Below are positions 7,514 to 16,405 of a stretch of DNA of 64,000 bases, piece by piece; positions within the stretch are counted from its first letter, which is position 1, and each line of letters opens with the position of its first letter. Origin of the DNA: Actinomyces gaoshouyii. Its GTDB lineage: Bacteria > Actinomycetota > Actinomycetes > Actinomycetales > Actinomycetaceae. The notes under the pieces are model-generated. The model saw only the letters and a program-made list of their open reading frames with translations, searched no databases and was not told the DNA's origin. The stretch spans positions 328,862 through 392,861 of the forward strand of contig NZ_MVIV01000001.1 of assembly GCF_002072175.1 (NCBI RefSeq), given 5' to 3'. The position numbers were made by a program, and so were the translations under genes.

Positions 7514-9013
7514 TCAGCCGAGGCTGATCCGCGTGGAGGGCTGCGAGGCGGAGTCGGCGATGACCGGCAGGACGGCGATGAGCGGGCCGGCCGCGTCCCC
7601 CAAGGCCTTGCGGGTGAGCAGCACGGCGGCGCTCAGGCCGTCGGGCTGCGCAGCACTCAGCCGCACGGCGCTCACACCCGCCGGCACCTGGGCCGTCACG
7701 CTCGACCCCGCCGGGATGTCGACGGTGGTCGACCATCCCCCATCGGGACTGGCCAGGTCCACGGTCCTGGCCTCGCTCGCCGTCGAGGAGATGACGAGGC
7801 CCGGCGAGATGCCGTCGCGGGGCATGAGGGCCGTCGCGGAGGCGAGAGCACCGGGTGGGGCCGCCTGGCTCCAGGCGACATCGTGAACGAGAGCGCCGGA
7901 GCCCGCGGGCAGCTCGCCGCCGACGCGGACCATCCTGGCGGCGGCGCTGACCGGAGCGTCGGAGGTGACCCGGATGCCGTAGGTACCGGGGTCGACACCG
8001 GTCAGCGTGATGTCGAAGACAGAGCCGGGATCGATGGTGACGGCCTGCGCGCCGGGCAGTGGGGAGGGGCCGGCGCTGCCGGAGAGCGCGACCGCGACGG
8101 TGGCCGTCGTGTCCCCGGGATTGACCACGCGCAGGACGGGCTCGTCGGAGGACTCCGCCCCGTTCACGGCCTCGGAGCCCTGCTCGGCGGCCTTCGCCAT
8201 GACCACCGCGGGGATGGTCTGCTCGGTGGCGGGCGCGGCGCCCGGGGTGAGCATCTCCACCCCGGCGGGGGTCTCGCCGTCAAGGCCCTCGGCGACGAGG
8301 GTGGGGACGATGCTCCCGCCGTCGGATTCGACGGACAGGGCGATCCTGGGGTCGGCGGCGCCGGCGGACTCCAGGAGGAGGGACGAGGTCTTCCCCGCCG
8401 CGACGACGACCTCGCCATTGGAGGGGAGGGAGATCGCCCCGGCCGATCCGTAGAGGCGCACGCGGGCGGTCACGGTGGTGACGCCGGGGTTGGTCAGGCG
8501 CAGCTCGGCGGAGGAGCCGAGGGCGGTCGAGCCCCCGACGATCCAGGCGACGGGGCGGGCGGGCGCGCAGGGCGCGGCGGCCAGCCCGCGCAGGTCCCCC
8601 GCATCGGTGGCCGAGGTGACGGCGCCGGCGGCGCCGGCGGGCGCGGCGGTGAGGACTCCGCCGCCGGAGCCCTGGGAACCGGTCAGCGTCGTCGGCGTGG
8701 AGGTCGCGGCACTCACGGCCCTGCCCGCGTAGCTCAGTGAGGCGGGCGATCCGATGGGGAGGATCGTGGTGGTCGTGACGGCCTGCCGCACGTCGACACC
8801 GCCGAGGGTGTTGCCGGGGGCGGCGGGGCAGCCGTAGGCCGCGGTCCCGGGGGGCGTATCGACATCGACGGCCCCGACCTCCCGGATGGGTGCCGCGGGA
8901 GCGGGGCCGGCCCAGGCCGCCAGGGCGACCGCGCCGGTGAGGAGGAGGGCCCCGGCACCCCATCCGGCGGCGCGCCGAGCGGGGCTGGACCCGAGGCTGA
9001 TGCGGGGGCTCAT
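7514..9013 (-). CDS. DUF5719 family secreted/membrane-anchored protein
   Basis: A 499-residue protein with a basic N-terminus and one membrane segment (about residues 15-38, GWGAGALLLTGAVALAAW) acting as signal or anchor. The rest is an extracytoplasmic, Gly/Ala/Ser/Thr-rich domain of beta-sandwich-like repeats (TNPGVTTVTARVRLYG, VNPGDTTATVAVALSG), as in DUF5719 proteins. It overlaps the preceding glycosyltransferase gene by 4 nt (ATGA at 9010), so it is the third gene of the whiB-GT-DUF5719 operon. Its conserved position beside the giant glycosyltransferase suggests an accessory role in envelope glycan assembly, but this is inference. Confidence 0.82.
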   Translation of the reverse strand: MSPRISLGSSPARRAAGWGAGALLLTGAVALAAWAGPAPAAPIREVGAVDVDTPPGTAAYGCPAAPGNTLGGVDVRQAVTTTTILPIGSPASLSYAGRAVSAATSTPTTLTGSQGSGGGVLTAAPAGAAGAVTSATDAGDLRGLAAAPCAPARPVAWIVGGSTALGSSAELRLTNPGVTTVTARVRLYGSAGAISLPSNGEVVVAAGKTSSLLLESAGAADPRIALSVESDGGSIVPTLVAEGLDGETPAGVEMLTPGAAPATEQTIPAVVMAKAAEQGSEAVNGAESSDEPVLRVVNPGDTTATVAVALSGSAGPSPLPGAQAVTIDPGSVFDITLTGVDPGTYGIRVTSDAPVSAAARMVRVGGELPAGSGALVHDVAWSQAAPPGALASATALMPRDGISPGLVISSTASEARTVDLASPDGGWSTTVDIPAGSSVTAQVPAGVSAVRLSAAQPDGLSAAVLLTRKALGDAAGPLIAVLPVIADSASQPSTRISLG

Positions 9014-12000
9014 GCGGACCTCCTGCGACGCAGCGGGAGCGCGGCCAGGGCGGTGATCGCCCAGACCGTCATGATGGCGACGGCGAGGATCCGCTCGTCG
9101 AGAGAGGAATGGGTGAGGGTGAGCTCACCGCCGCCGGCGGGGACGAGGAAGGCCTGCTGCCACTGGCCCCGGCCATCGGTCCGGGTGGTGGCCTGGAGGG
9201 GCTCTCCGTTGAGGGCGGCGCTCCAGCCCGGGTCGGCGCGCTCGGCGAGCACGAGCACGCGCTCGCCCCCGGAGACGGAGTCGGGGATGGTCGTGGTGGT
9301 GCCCTGGCCGGTGAACGGGACGGTGGAGGCGCTCGGACCATCGCCGTCGGCGGTCTCGAGGAGGACGGCGCGCGCCGATTGCGCGGCATTACCGGGGCTG
9401 ACGCGCCAGGAGACGCCCGCGTCCGTGCGCGCGAGCTCCTCCAAGCCGGGGGTGGAGGCCAGTCCGGCGCGGGCAGTGGCCGTGGTCTCGTCGCCCTGCC
9501 TGGTAGTCAGCAGGACGACGCCGATGCCGTGCGCCGAGAGCTCGTCGGCGGCGGTCTCGCCCTGGCCCGCGACGGCATGGGCGATGGCCGCCGCCAGTGA
9601 GGAGTCGGCGGTGTCGGCGAGGCCCGCGGACCCGTCCGCGGCCGGACCCGCTGAGGCGGACTGGGCGGCGCGGCTGTCGAGACGCGCGCCGGTGGGCTCG
9701 GGCAGCGCATCGGTGAGCAGGAGACCGGCGCCGCGCCAGATGGAGGCGGTCAGGGCGGAGCCGTCCCCGGTCCCTGACGAGCCGAGGACGAGGACGCGAC
9801 TGGCCTCGGGGGCGCGCTGGAGCTCGCGCGCGATGAGCGGGACCCGCTGCGCTGCCGGCCGCAGGGCCATGAGGGGGGCGCCCGGGTTGGCGGCCCGCGC
9901 CTGACCGGGGACACGGTCGCCGTTCGCGACGGCGAGGGCCCATCCGGCGCCGAGCACCAGGGGCGGGGTGAGGACGAGCGCGCAGGCCAGCGGGGCGGCG
10001 ATCTGGAACCAGCCGTGGGAGCGCTGGACCAGGGCGGCGCGAGCGGCGTCGGCCCCGGCCAGGGCCGCGGCGAGCATCCCTGCCAGGGCGAGGCTCTGCG
10101 CGGCGCCGGGCCAGCCGGCCACGGTCATGCGGACGCCGCTGGGCGCGAGATCGGTGCCGATGATGGTCCCGGTGGTGACGACGGCGAGGGCGAGGGCGCC
10201 GATCGCCGCGAGGGCGCCCGCGCGTGCTCTGCCGCCCCGGCGCCCGGAGGCCAGCAGGCCGGTGAGGGCGAGGAGTGGGGCGAGCGCCAGCAGAAGGCGG
10301 ACGGCCAGGAGCGCGTGCGCGCCGGGGATGAGCGAGGCCAGATCGATGGGTGAGCCGAGGAGCAGGTCCGTGCGGCCGGGCGCCGGGGTGACCACGGGCG
10401 CGCCGGGGTCGGTGACGAGGAGGCGGAGGGCCGCGGCCCCGTCGCCGGCCTCGCGCAGCTGCCAGGCGCGCCACCACACGGGCGCCGGGGTGATGGCGGC
10501 CGGGACGAGGGCGAGCAGGAGGCGCCGTGCCCCGCCGGAGGCACGGATGGGGCCGAGCGCTCCCTGGAGCGCCTTGACGGCGATGAGCAGGAACAGCGCG
10601 GGGACGATGACGGCGGCCGTGGCGGGCACTGCCGCGGTGATGGCGGCCAGGAGCAGCCCGGCGACGGCGGCGGCCGTCGGGGAGCCGGGGCCGTAGTGCT
10701 CGACGGCGGCGGTGGCCCGGGCCTCGGTGGCCGCCTGCTGGATCCTGGCGGCCAGCCGTTCGGACAGGGGATGCCTCGGCGGGGCCTCGACGCCGTCCTC
10801 TGCACCGTCCTCCGCCGCCGCCTCCGCATCGTCCGCTGGCGGACCGGGGGCCTCGGAGGCCCCGGGCCCGTGCTGCTCGCCCGACTCCCCGAGTTCCCCG
10901 AGATCCTCGATGCGGGCGCTGCTGATGCTCTCGGCGTGGGCGAGCTCGTCGTCGGAGATACGGTGGGCGCCCGCGAGACCCGAGAGCACGCGATCGCGGC
11001 GGTCGGCGCCGACGGCGCGGGCCAGCGCCACCAGCGCCCAGGGCAGGATGAGATGGACGATGAGCGAGGCCAGGCGCCCCTGCCCGACGGCGAGCAGCAG
11101 GCTGGGCGCGGCCGTCCAGGTCAGGGCTGCCCAGGCGCGCAGGGCGATGCGGCGGGTGACCGTGCCCGCGGCGAACCAGGCGCCGGCGGCGGCCAGGGGC
11201 AGCGAGACGAGCAGGAGCAAGTGGACGAGCGCGTCCCCGCTGATCCCCACCGCGCCGGCCAGGGCCATCGGCAGGGCGAGGACCGCGAGGAAGGGCGTCA
11301 TCGCGGTGGGGTAGCCGTCGGCCGAGCCCGCCCAGGTGCTCCAGGCCGCCTCCCACAGGGCTCGCCAGTCCTCGCCGAGCGAGGCGAGCGCCCCGCCCAT
11401 GACCGAGCGGGCGGTGAGCACATCGCTCAGGGCGGTCAGGCCGCAGATGGCGGCCAGGACCAGGACGACCCCCAGGGTCCGCCGGCGGCGGAAGGCCAGG
11501 ATCGCGAGCTCGCCCAGCTCGAGCTCACTGGGCGCGGCGGCGCGGGCGAGGCGCTGGCGCTCCTGGCGACCCCGATCCCTCCTGGCCGCGCGGATCTCGG
11601 CGGGGTCGAGGTAGAGCTCGGCGAGCACGCTGCGCGGGACGGCGGTGAAGGAGGCCAGGCGCCGCCGGCCGCGCCGGATGCGGGCGGGCCGGGAGGCGAC
11701 GGTGAGGGCGGCCGCCAGCTCGTCGCCCGCCAGGGCCGGGTCCTTGGTGAGCAGGCGCCAGGCCCCCCGCCCGAGGGCGAGGAGGATCATCCAGGCGAGC
11801 AGCGGGAGCAGGGGCCGGGTGGAGATCGTGGCCCAGGCGGCCAGCTGGGCGGTGCGGCGGGCCCGGAAGGAGCGGTCGAGATCCGGTGGATCCACTGAAG
11901 CGGCGGCCTCGGGGGTCTGCCCGGCATCGGGGGACCCGGCGCGCTCTCCCGGGGAGTCCGCACCGGCGGCCTCATCAGCGTTGGTGGGAGCGCCGCCCTC

Positions 12001-12867
12001 CTTGGCGCCGCGCAGGCCTAGGTAGGTGGCGCGTCGGTGGCGGATGACGGCGCTCGGGACGACGACGACCCTGTGCCCGGCCAGCCGCAGGGCGTGGGAG
12101 AGCTCCAGGCCCTCGGCGAGCAGGGGCATGTCGGGCGAGGCGCCGCCGATCTCCTCCCAGGCCCGATGGGAGATGAGCGCGCCCGCGGTGCCCACGGCGA
12201 GCACATCGCTGCGGTCATCGTGCTGCCCCTGATCGATCTCACCGGGGACGATGTCGTTCGCGCGGCGCGCCGAGCCCGTGGCCCGCAGCCCGACCTCGAG
12301 GAGCAGATCGGGGTTGTCCCAGTCCACCTGCTTGGGGCCGGCCAACGCGATCGAGCGAGCGGTGGTGACGGCCTGGAGGAGCTCGGCGAGGCAGTCGGGC
12401 TCCGGGGCGGAGTCGTCGTGGAGAAGCCAGAGCCACTGGGCGTCGGAGGGGTCGAGGTCGAGGCTGAGGAGCGGGCGGCCCTCGTCCTCGTCACCGATCT
12501 GCGGGCGGGGCCGGGCCGAGGCCCGCTCCTGGGCGAGGGCGAGCCCCCGGGCGACGGCGCCGCCGAGGGTGGGCGCGGCGGGGGCGCGCAGGATGCGCAC
12601 GGCGGTGACGAGGTCGAGGCCGGAGGCCTCCACGACCTCCTCGACGGGGGTGCCGTCGCCCAGGCCGTTGGCGCGCGAGGCGACGTCGACGATGAGGACG
12701 GCGGCCGGGAGGACGGTCTGCGCCGCGAGCGCGACCAGCGTCCGGGACAGGAAGGCAGTGACCCCCGCGGTCACGACGACGGCGAGGGTCTCATCCTGAG
12801 CGCGGCCGACCCCGGCGCCGGGAATGCCCTCGGCGCTCGAGCGGGCTTCGGGGCCCGGCGAGGTCAT
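9010..12867 (-). CDS. Giant family-2 glycosyltransferase fused to a polytopic membrane domain
   Basis: A 1285-residue protein. Residues about 20-290 form a GT-A domain: LAVVVTAGVTAFLSRTL start, an acidic HDDSAPEPD motif in the DXD position, and GTAGALISHRAWEEIGG before the catalytic-base region. From about residue 340 there are more than ten hydrophobic segments separated by an Asp/Glu/Ala-rich cytoplasmic linker, and a beta-rich extracytoplasmic C-terminal domain ending in a last helix (AVIMTVWAITALAALPL-like). It starts 4 nt inside the end of whiB and overlaps DUF5719 by 4 nt. It probably transfers a sugar in cell-envelope synthesis; acceptor and donor are unknown. Confidence 0.85.
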   Translation of the reverse strand: MTSPGPEARSSAEGIPGAGVGRAQDETLAVVVTAGVTAFLSRTLVALAAQTVLPAAVLIVDVASRANGLGDGTPVEEVVEASGLDLVTAVRILRAPAAPTLGGAVARGLALAQERASARPRPQIGDEDEGRPLLSLDLDPSDAQWLWLLHDDSAPEPDCLAELLQAVTTARSIALAGPKQVDWDNPDLLLEVGLRATGSARRANDIVPGEIDQGQHDDRSDVLAVGTAGALISHRAWEEIGGASPDMPLLAEGLELSHALRLAGHRVVVVPSAVIRHRRATYLGLRGAKEGGAPTNADEAAGADSPGERAGSPDAGQTPEAAASVDPPDLDRSFRARRTAQLAAWATISTRPLLPLLAWMILLALGRGAWRLLTKDPALAGDELAAALTVASRPARIRRGRRRLASFTAVPRSVLAELYLDPAEIRAARRDRGRQERQRLARAAAPSELELGELAILAFRRRRTLGVVLVLAAICGLTALSDVLTARSVMGGALASLGEDWRALWEAAWSTWAGSADGYPTAMTPFLAVLALPMALAGAVGISGDALVHLLLLVSLPLAAAGAWFAAGTVTRRIALRAWAALTWTAAPSLLLAVGQGRLASLIVHLILPWALVALARAVGADRRDRVLSGLAGAHRISDDELAHAESISSARIEDLGELGESGEQHGPGASEAPGPPADDAEAAAEDGAEDGVEAPPRHPLSERLAARIQQAATEARATAAVEHYGPGSPTAAAVAGLLLAAITAAVPATAAVIVPALFLLIAVKALQGALGPIRASGGARRLLLALVPAAITPAPVWWRAWQLREAGDGAAALRLLVTDPGAPVVTPAPGRTDLLLGSPIDLASLIPGAHALLAVRLLLALAPLLALTGLLASGRRGGRARAGALAAIGALALAVVTTGTIIGTDLAPSGVRMTVAGWPGAAQSLALAGMLAAALAGADAARAALVQRSHGWFQIAAPLACALVLTPPLVLGAGWALAVANGDRVPGQARAANPGAPLMALRPAAQRVPLIARELQRAPEASRVLVLGSSGTGDGSALTASIWRGAGLLLTDALPEPTGARLDSRAAQSASAGPAADGSAGLADTADSSLAAAIAHAVAGQGETAADELSAHGIGVVLLTTRQGDETTATARAGLASTPGLEELARTDAGVSWRVSPGNAAQSARAVLLETADGDGPSASTVPFTGQGTTTTIPDSVSGGERVLVLAERADPGWSAALNGEPLQATTRTDGRGQWQQAFLVPAGGGELTLTHSSLDERILAVAIMTVWAITALAALPLRRRRSA

Positions 12868-13178
12868 ACGGCCCGGCGCTTGAGCTTGCGGCGCTCCCGC
12901 TCCGACAGGCCGCCCCAGATGCCGAAGCGCTCATCATTGGCGAGGGCATACTCAAGGCACTCCTCGCGGACCTCGCAACTGGCGCACACGCGCTTGGCCT
13001 CGCGGGTGGAGCCGCCCTTCTCCGGGAAGAAGGCCTCGGGATCGGTCTGGGCGCACAGCGCGCGCTCCTGCCACGGCAGCGGACCGGACTCGTCCCCACC
13101 CCCGAAGAGAAGGATGATCGCAGCGTCGTCAGCATCATCGGGCAGTGCCAGAGGCCCGTCGCCGAGGATGTTCCACAC
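12864..13178 (-). CDS. whiB: WhiB-family iron-sulfur transcriptional regulator (WhiB2/WhmD-like)
   Basis: A 104-residue protein from GTG 13178. Four cysteines (C42, C65, C68, C74) in the CX22CX2CX5C pattern bind a 4Fe-4S cluster, followed by the GIWGG turn (86-90) and a basic C-terminal tail (SERERRKLKRRAV) for DNA contact. The PEAFFPEKGGSTREAKRVC segment is typical of the WhiB2/WhmD branch, which controls septation genes in mycobacteria and Streptomyces. The start choice rests on an AAGGGAAG ribosome site just upstream and on a promoter (13216-13245) whose -10 covers the alternative upstream TTG start at 13217. Its stop overlaps the giant GT start by 4 nt. Confidence 0.92.
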   Translation of the reverse strand: MWNILGDGPLALPDDADDAAIILLFGGGDESGPLPWQERALCAQTDPEAFFPEKGGSTREAKRVCASCEVREECLEYALANDERFGIWGGLSERERRKLKRRAV

Positions 13179-13215
13179 GATAACTTCCCTTCGAAGAGGA
13201 TCAAGCAATGAAACC

Positions 13216-13245
13216 AAACTACACGCCTGTAAGACCAGGTATCAA
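13216..13245 (-). promoter_or_regulatory. Predicted sigma-70-type promoter of the whiB operon
   Basis: On the minus strand TTGATA (13240-13245) and TAGTTT (13216-13221) are separated by 18 bp. Transcription would start near 13209, leaving a leader of about 30 nt before GTG 13178. The region is clearly more AT-rich than its surroundings. Confidence 0.5.
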
Positions 13246-13388
13246 GCCGGGAAAGGCCACATGATCTGCTGAGACCGAGTTGAGACACACCACTCAAGCC
13301 CGCAGATCACCCGCTGTTCTGCGGAAATCTCGTCACCCGAACCTCGCTGGCGACCCTCAGAAGTGCCTCGATCTGATTGAATCCGGCT

Positions 13389-14132
13389 ATGAACGACCCC
13401 CTCGCCCCACTCCTCCCGACCTCCGCCGACGGCGATCGCCCCTGGCTGATCTGGTACGCTCCCGAGGAGCGCATCGAGCTGACGGGGCGCGTGCTGGCGA
13501 TGTGGTCGTCGAAGACCGCCGCCTTCCTCGACGCCGAGGCGGGTCCCGCGCCCCTCGTCCACTGCGCACTGGAGCCCCACTGGAGGACGGTGACCTGGTG
13601 GCTGGGAACCTGGCAGGTGGGGGGCGGCGTCCTGGAGGCGGGCGCCCTGGAGACCAGCACCGCCGCCGCGCCCGCCGTCAGCGTCGCCTTCTCCCCCGAT
13701 CGGCTGCACCGGGACGCCGACGTCCAGGCGCTCGTGGCCCGAGCCTCGCTCGCCCTGCGCTGGCCGGACGGGCTGCCGCCCCTGGTGAGCGACGGCGTCG
13801 CCGATCTCATGGCTCATCCGGACTCCTTCCCGGCCCTCCCGGCGGCTCCCGGCGCCCCGGCACTCATCGAGGCCACCGGGACACCCGGCGAGCCCGGCGC
13901 GGAGCGGAGCCTCGACCGGGGGGCGCTGGTCGACTCGCTGCCTCCCACCACGGGCTCGCCGGGCGCTCCGCCCGGGGCGCCCGGCGCGGTCCTCATCCGC
14001 CGCGAGACGATGCCGGCCGCGATGCGCACCATCCTCGCCGCCTGGAGGGATGGGCGCGCCGCAGTGCTCCTCGCTCCGGACGCCGACGACGCGCTCGCCA
14101 CCGCGGCCGCCCGTCAGGAGGGGGCCGCCTGA
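13389..14132 (+). CDS. TIGR03089 family protein
   Basis: A 247-residue protein from ATG 13389. The N-terminal LIWYAPEERIELTGRVLAMW then KTAAFLD and EPHWRTVTWWLGTW patterns match TIGR03089, an actinobacterial family that looks like a truncated AMP-ligase N-terminal region (ERxELS, HW, WLGAW elements) without the ATP-binding signature. The second half is Pro/Gly-rich and variable. It sits between whiB (divergent) and manA (convergent, 3-bp gap), the same neighbourhood it has in other actinobacteria. Function unknown. A TTG 12 bp upstream is possible but less likely. Confidence 0.8.
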   Translation: MNDPLAPLLPTSADGDRPWLIWYAPEERIELTGRVLAMWSSKTAAFLDAEAGPAPLVHCALEPHWRTVTWWLGTWQVGGGVLEAGALETSTAAAPAVSVAFSPDRLHRDADVQALVARASLALRWPDGLPPLVSDGVADLMAHPDSFPALPAAPGAPALIEATGTPGEPGAERSLDRGALVDSLPPTTGSPGAPPGAPGAVLIRRETMPAAMRTILAAWRDGRAAVLLAPDADDALATAAARQEGAA

Positions 14133-14135
14133 GGG

Positions 14136-15329
14136 TCAGGGCACATCCGCCTGGACGACGCTCCCATCGCCCTCGACGGTGAGGGCCCGCTCGTCCGCCC
14201 CGACGAACAGCGCCTGCCCCCGCTGGAGCCGCTCGCGCCCCGCCGTCGTCGAGACCTCCACTCGGCCGTCGATGCCGAGCAGGATGCGCGGACCGCGCCC
14301 GGGGACTCCCACGGCGCCATCGGCCGCCGCCACGTCGGTGACGAGCAGCTCGAAATCGTCCACCGGCGCGTAGTAGGCGCGGGTCGCCCGCGAGAGGTAC
14401 TCAGGGGCGGGGCGCACCGGCGGCGCGGCCACGTAGTCGACGCAGGCGAGCATCTCCGGGATGTCGATGTGCTTGGGGGTCAGCCCGGCCCGCAGGACGT
14501 TGTCGGAGGAGGCCATGATCTCCACGCCGAGCCCGCCGATGTATGCGTGGACGGAGCCCGCGGGGACGAAGAGGGCCTCTCCCGCGCGCAGGGTCACCGG
14601 GTTGAGCAGGAGGGCGGCGGCGATCCCGGGGTCGCCGGGGAAGGCGCGGGCCATCTCCATCGCGTTGGCGTCCGCGCGCCGCGACGGCGAGGCCCCTGCG
14701 GCCAGGCGGGCCGCGAGCTCGACGACGAGCTCATCGATCTCCTCGCCGCTGGGACGGCTGTCCACGGAGACGATGTCGGTGAATGCCTGGCGGATGCCGA
14801 AGCGGCCGGGCGCCAGACGCAAGGTCCGGCGCATGCGGCGGGCCAGGGGGGAGGAGAGCCCCGAGAGCACCTCCGCCGCACGGCGGGGGGCGCGGAAGCC
14901 CGCGACCGCCTCGAAATCGGTCAGGGCCAGGACCATCTCGGGCTTGTGGTTGCGATCCTTGTAGTTGCGCACGGGGTTGGCCAGGTCGATGCCGGCCCGC
15001 TCCTCGGCCTCGTAGCCCTCGATGGCCTGCCCGATGGAGGGGTGGACCTGGAGGGACAGGGGGCGCGCGGGGGCGATGATCTTGAGCAGGAAGGGCAGCC
15101 GGGGACCGAAGCAGAGCATGACGTCCTCGCCCAGGAGGCGGGCGGGCTCGGCGGCGATCCGCTGGGCGAGAGTGTCCGCCCCCTCCCCCATGGTGGCGGG
15201 CCCGAGGGGATGGGCCCCGAGCCACTGCTCGGCCCAGGGCTCGCCGTCGGGCGCCTCCCCCAGGAGCTCGGGGATGGCGGAGGCGTGCCCCCAGCCGTAC
15301 CTCTGCCGGAAGCCGTGGAGTCTCTCCAT
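14136..15329 (-). CDS. manA: Mannose-6-phosphate isomerase, class I
   Basis: A 397-residue type I phosphomannose isomerase that interconverts fructose-6-phosphate and mannose-6-phosphate, feeding mannose-containing wall glycans. Zinc-ligand motifs are visible: SLQVHPS, NHKPEMV and [19 protein letters not shown], with the substrate region LTPKHIDI. The usual N-terminal [12 protein letters not shown] is present. ATG 15329 is supported by TACGGT exactly 6 nt upstream (15336-15341), suggesting a leaderless mRNA. It is divergent from rfbA with 69 bp between starts, and ends 3 bp from the TIGR03089 stop. Confidence 0.95.
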   Translation of the reverse strand: MERLHGFRQRYGWGHASAIPELLGEAPDGEPWAEQWLGAHPLGPATMGEGADTLAQRIAAEPARLLGEDVMLCFGPRLPFLLKIIAPARPLSLQVHPSIGQAIEGYEAEERAGIDLANPVRNYKDRNHKPEMVLALTDFEAVAGFRAPRRAAEVLSGLSSPLARRMRRTLRLAPGRFGIRQAFTDIVSVDSRPSGEEIDELVVELAARLAAGASPSRRADANAMEMARAFPGDPGIAAALLLNPVTLRAGEALFVPAGSVHAYIGGLGVEIMASSDNVLRAGLTPKHIDIPEMLACVDYVAAPPVRPAPEYLSRATRAYYAPVDDFELLVTDVAAADGAVGVPGRGPRILLGIDGRVEVSTTAGRERLQRGQALFVGADERALTVEGDGSVVQADVP

Positions 15330-15335
15330 GGGCAC

Positions 15336-15341
15336 ACCGTA
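15336..15341 (-). promoter_or_regulatory. Candidate -10 (TACGGT) for manA, leaderless spacing
   Basis: TACGGT on the minus strand ends 6 nt upstream of the manA ATG at 15329, and there is no Shine-Dalgarno sequence. Confidence 0.45.
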
Positions 15342-15398
15342 GCGGCAGCACCGGCGCTTCCACGCGCAAGCGGGCCGGATGGTACACACTTGGGGACT

Positions 15399-16271
15399 AT
15401 GCGAGGCATCATCCTGGCCGGCGGCTCCGGCACACGACTCAACCCGATCACCCTTGGCACCTCCAAGCAGCTGGTGCCGGTCTATGACAAGCCGATGATC
15501 TACTACCCGCTGTCCACGCTCATGCTGGCCGGCATCCAGGACGTCCTGGTCATCACCACCCCGCACGACGCCCCCAGCTTCCACCGCCTGCTGGGCGACG
15601 GCTCGCAGCTGGGAGTCAACCTGTCCTACGCGGTCCAGGAAGTGCCCAACGGGCTGGCGCAGGCCTTCGTGCTCGGCGCCGACTTCATCGGGGGCGAGAG
15701 CGCAGCCCTGATCCTGGGCGACAACATCTTCTACGGCCCCGGCATGGGCACCCAGCTGCGCCGCCACACGAGCCCCGACGGCGGAGTCGTCTACGCCTAC
15801 CAGGTGGCCGATCCCACCGCCTACGGCGTCGTGGAGTTCGACGCGGACTTCAGGGCCGTCTCCATCGAGGAGAAGCCCGCCCATCCCAAGTCCGACTACG
15901 CGGTGCCCGGCCTGTACTTCTACGACAACGACGTCGTCGCCATCGCCCGCGACCTGGCCCCCTCGGCCCGCGGCGAGTACGAGATCACCGATGTCAACCG
16001 CACCTACCTGGAGGCCGGGCGCCTCACCGTGGAAGTCCTGCCCCGCGGCACCGCCTGGCTGGACACCGGCACCTTCGACTCATTGGCGGACGCCACCTCC
16101 TTCATCCGCACCATCCAGCACCGCCAGGGCCTCAACATCGGCTGCCCGGAGGAGATCGCGTGGCGCATGGGCTTCATCGACGACGACGGCCTGCGCCGGC
16201 GCGCCGAGCCCCTGGTCAAGTCGGGCTACGGCCAGTACCTCCTCAACCTCCTGGCCCGCGAGCGCCGCTGA
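15399..16271 (+). CDS. rfbA: Glucose-1-phosphate thymidylyltransferase
   Basis: A 290-residue enzyme making dTDP-glucose from glucose-1-phosphate and dTTP, first step of dTDP-L-rhamnose synthesis. The nucleotide-binding [11 protein letters not shown] and [19 protein letters not shown] motifs, the EEKP motif, and the C-terminal [13 protein letters not shown] are intact, and the length fits RmlA. The other rhamnose genes are elsewhere in the window (rfbCD at 27563, rfbB at 38662), so the pathway is complete but dispersed. The only upstream ribosome-site candidate is a short G-run close to the ATG. Confidence 0.96.
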   Translation: MRGIILAGGSGTRLNPITLGTSKQLVPVYDKPMIYYPLSTLMLAGIQDVLVITTPHDAPSFHRLLGDGSQLGVNLSYAVQEVPNGLAQAFVLGADFIGGESAALILGDNIFYGPGMGTQLRRHTSPDGGVVYAYQVADPTAYGVVEFDADFRAVSIEEKPAHPKSDYAVPGLYFYDNDVVAIARDLAPSARGEYEITDVNRTYLEAGRLTVEVLPRGTAWLDTGTFDSLADATSFIRTIQHRQGLNIGCPEEIAWRMGFIDDDGLRRRAEPLVKSGYGQYLLNLLARERR

Positions 16272-16331
16272 GTGCCGTCCGCGCCCGCCGGGCCCCGGCG
16301 CCGACGAGATGAAGGCAACACGGCCCTCCTG

Positions 16332-16398
16332 TTCATCTTCTGAATATATGGGACTATTCTCGAACATGCGAGGTCCCCATTCAGATCCGAACAGGAGG
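16332..16398 (+). promoter_or_regulatory. Promoter, possible operator and ribosome site of the licC-licA fusion
   Basis: An AT-rich island in GC-rich DNA. TATTCT (16355-16360) is a plausible -10, with a weak TTCATC -35 at 16332. An inverted repeat GAATA-N8-TATTC (16342-16346 and 16355-16359) overlaps the -10, and a second partial dyad, ATGGGAC versus GTCCCCAT (16347-16380), lies just downstream. AGGAGG (16393-16398) lies 7 nt before ATG 16406. The dyads could be the target of the winged-helix domain encoded at the start of the gene. Confidence 0.45.
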
Positions 16399-16405
16399 CC
16401 GCTTC

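Noticed and set aside
10696-11898. Long plus-strand open frame opposite the giant glycosyltransferase
   Set aside because: Low-complexity Gly/Gln/Asp/Glu sequence without motifs; the minus-strand protein reads through with clear GT and membrane features.
13179-13217. TTG start at 13217 giving a longer WhiB
   Set aside because: The TTG lies in the predicted -10 (TAGTTT), while GTG 13178 has a ribosome site.
15330-15884. N-terminal extension of manA by 185 codons
   Set aside because: It would overlap rfbA on the other strand and lacks similarity; ATG 15329 has a -10 at leaderless spacing and the normal family N-terminus.
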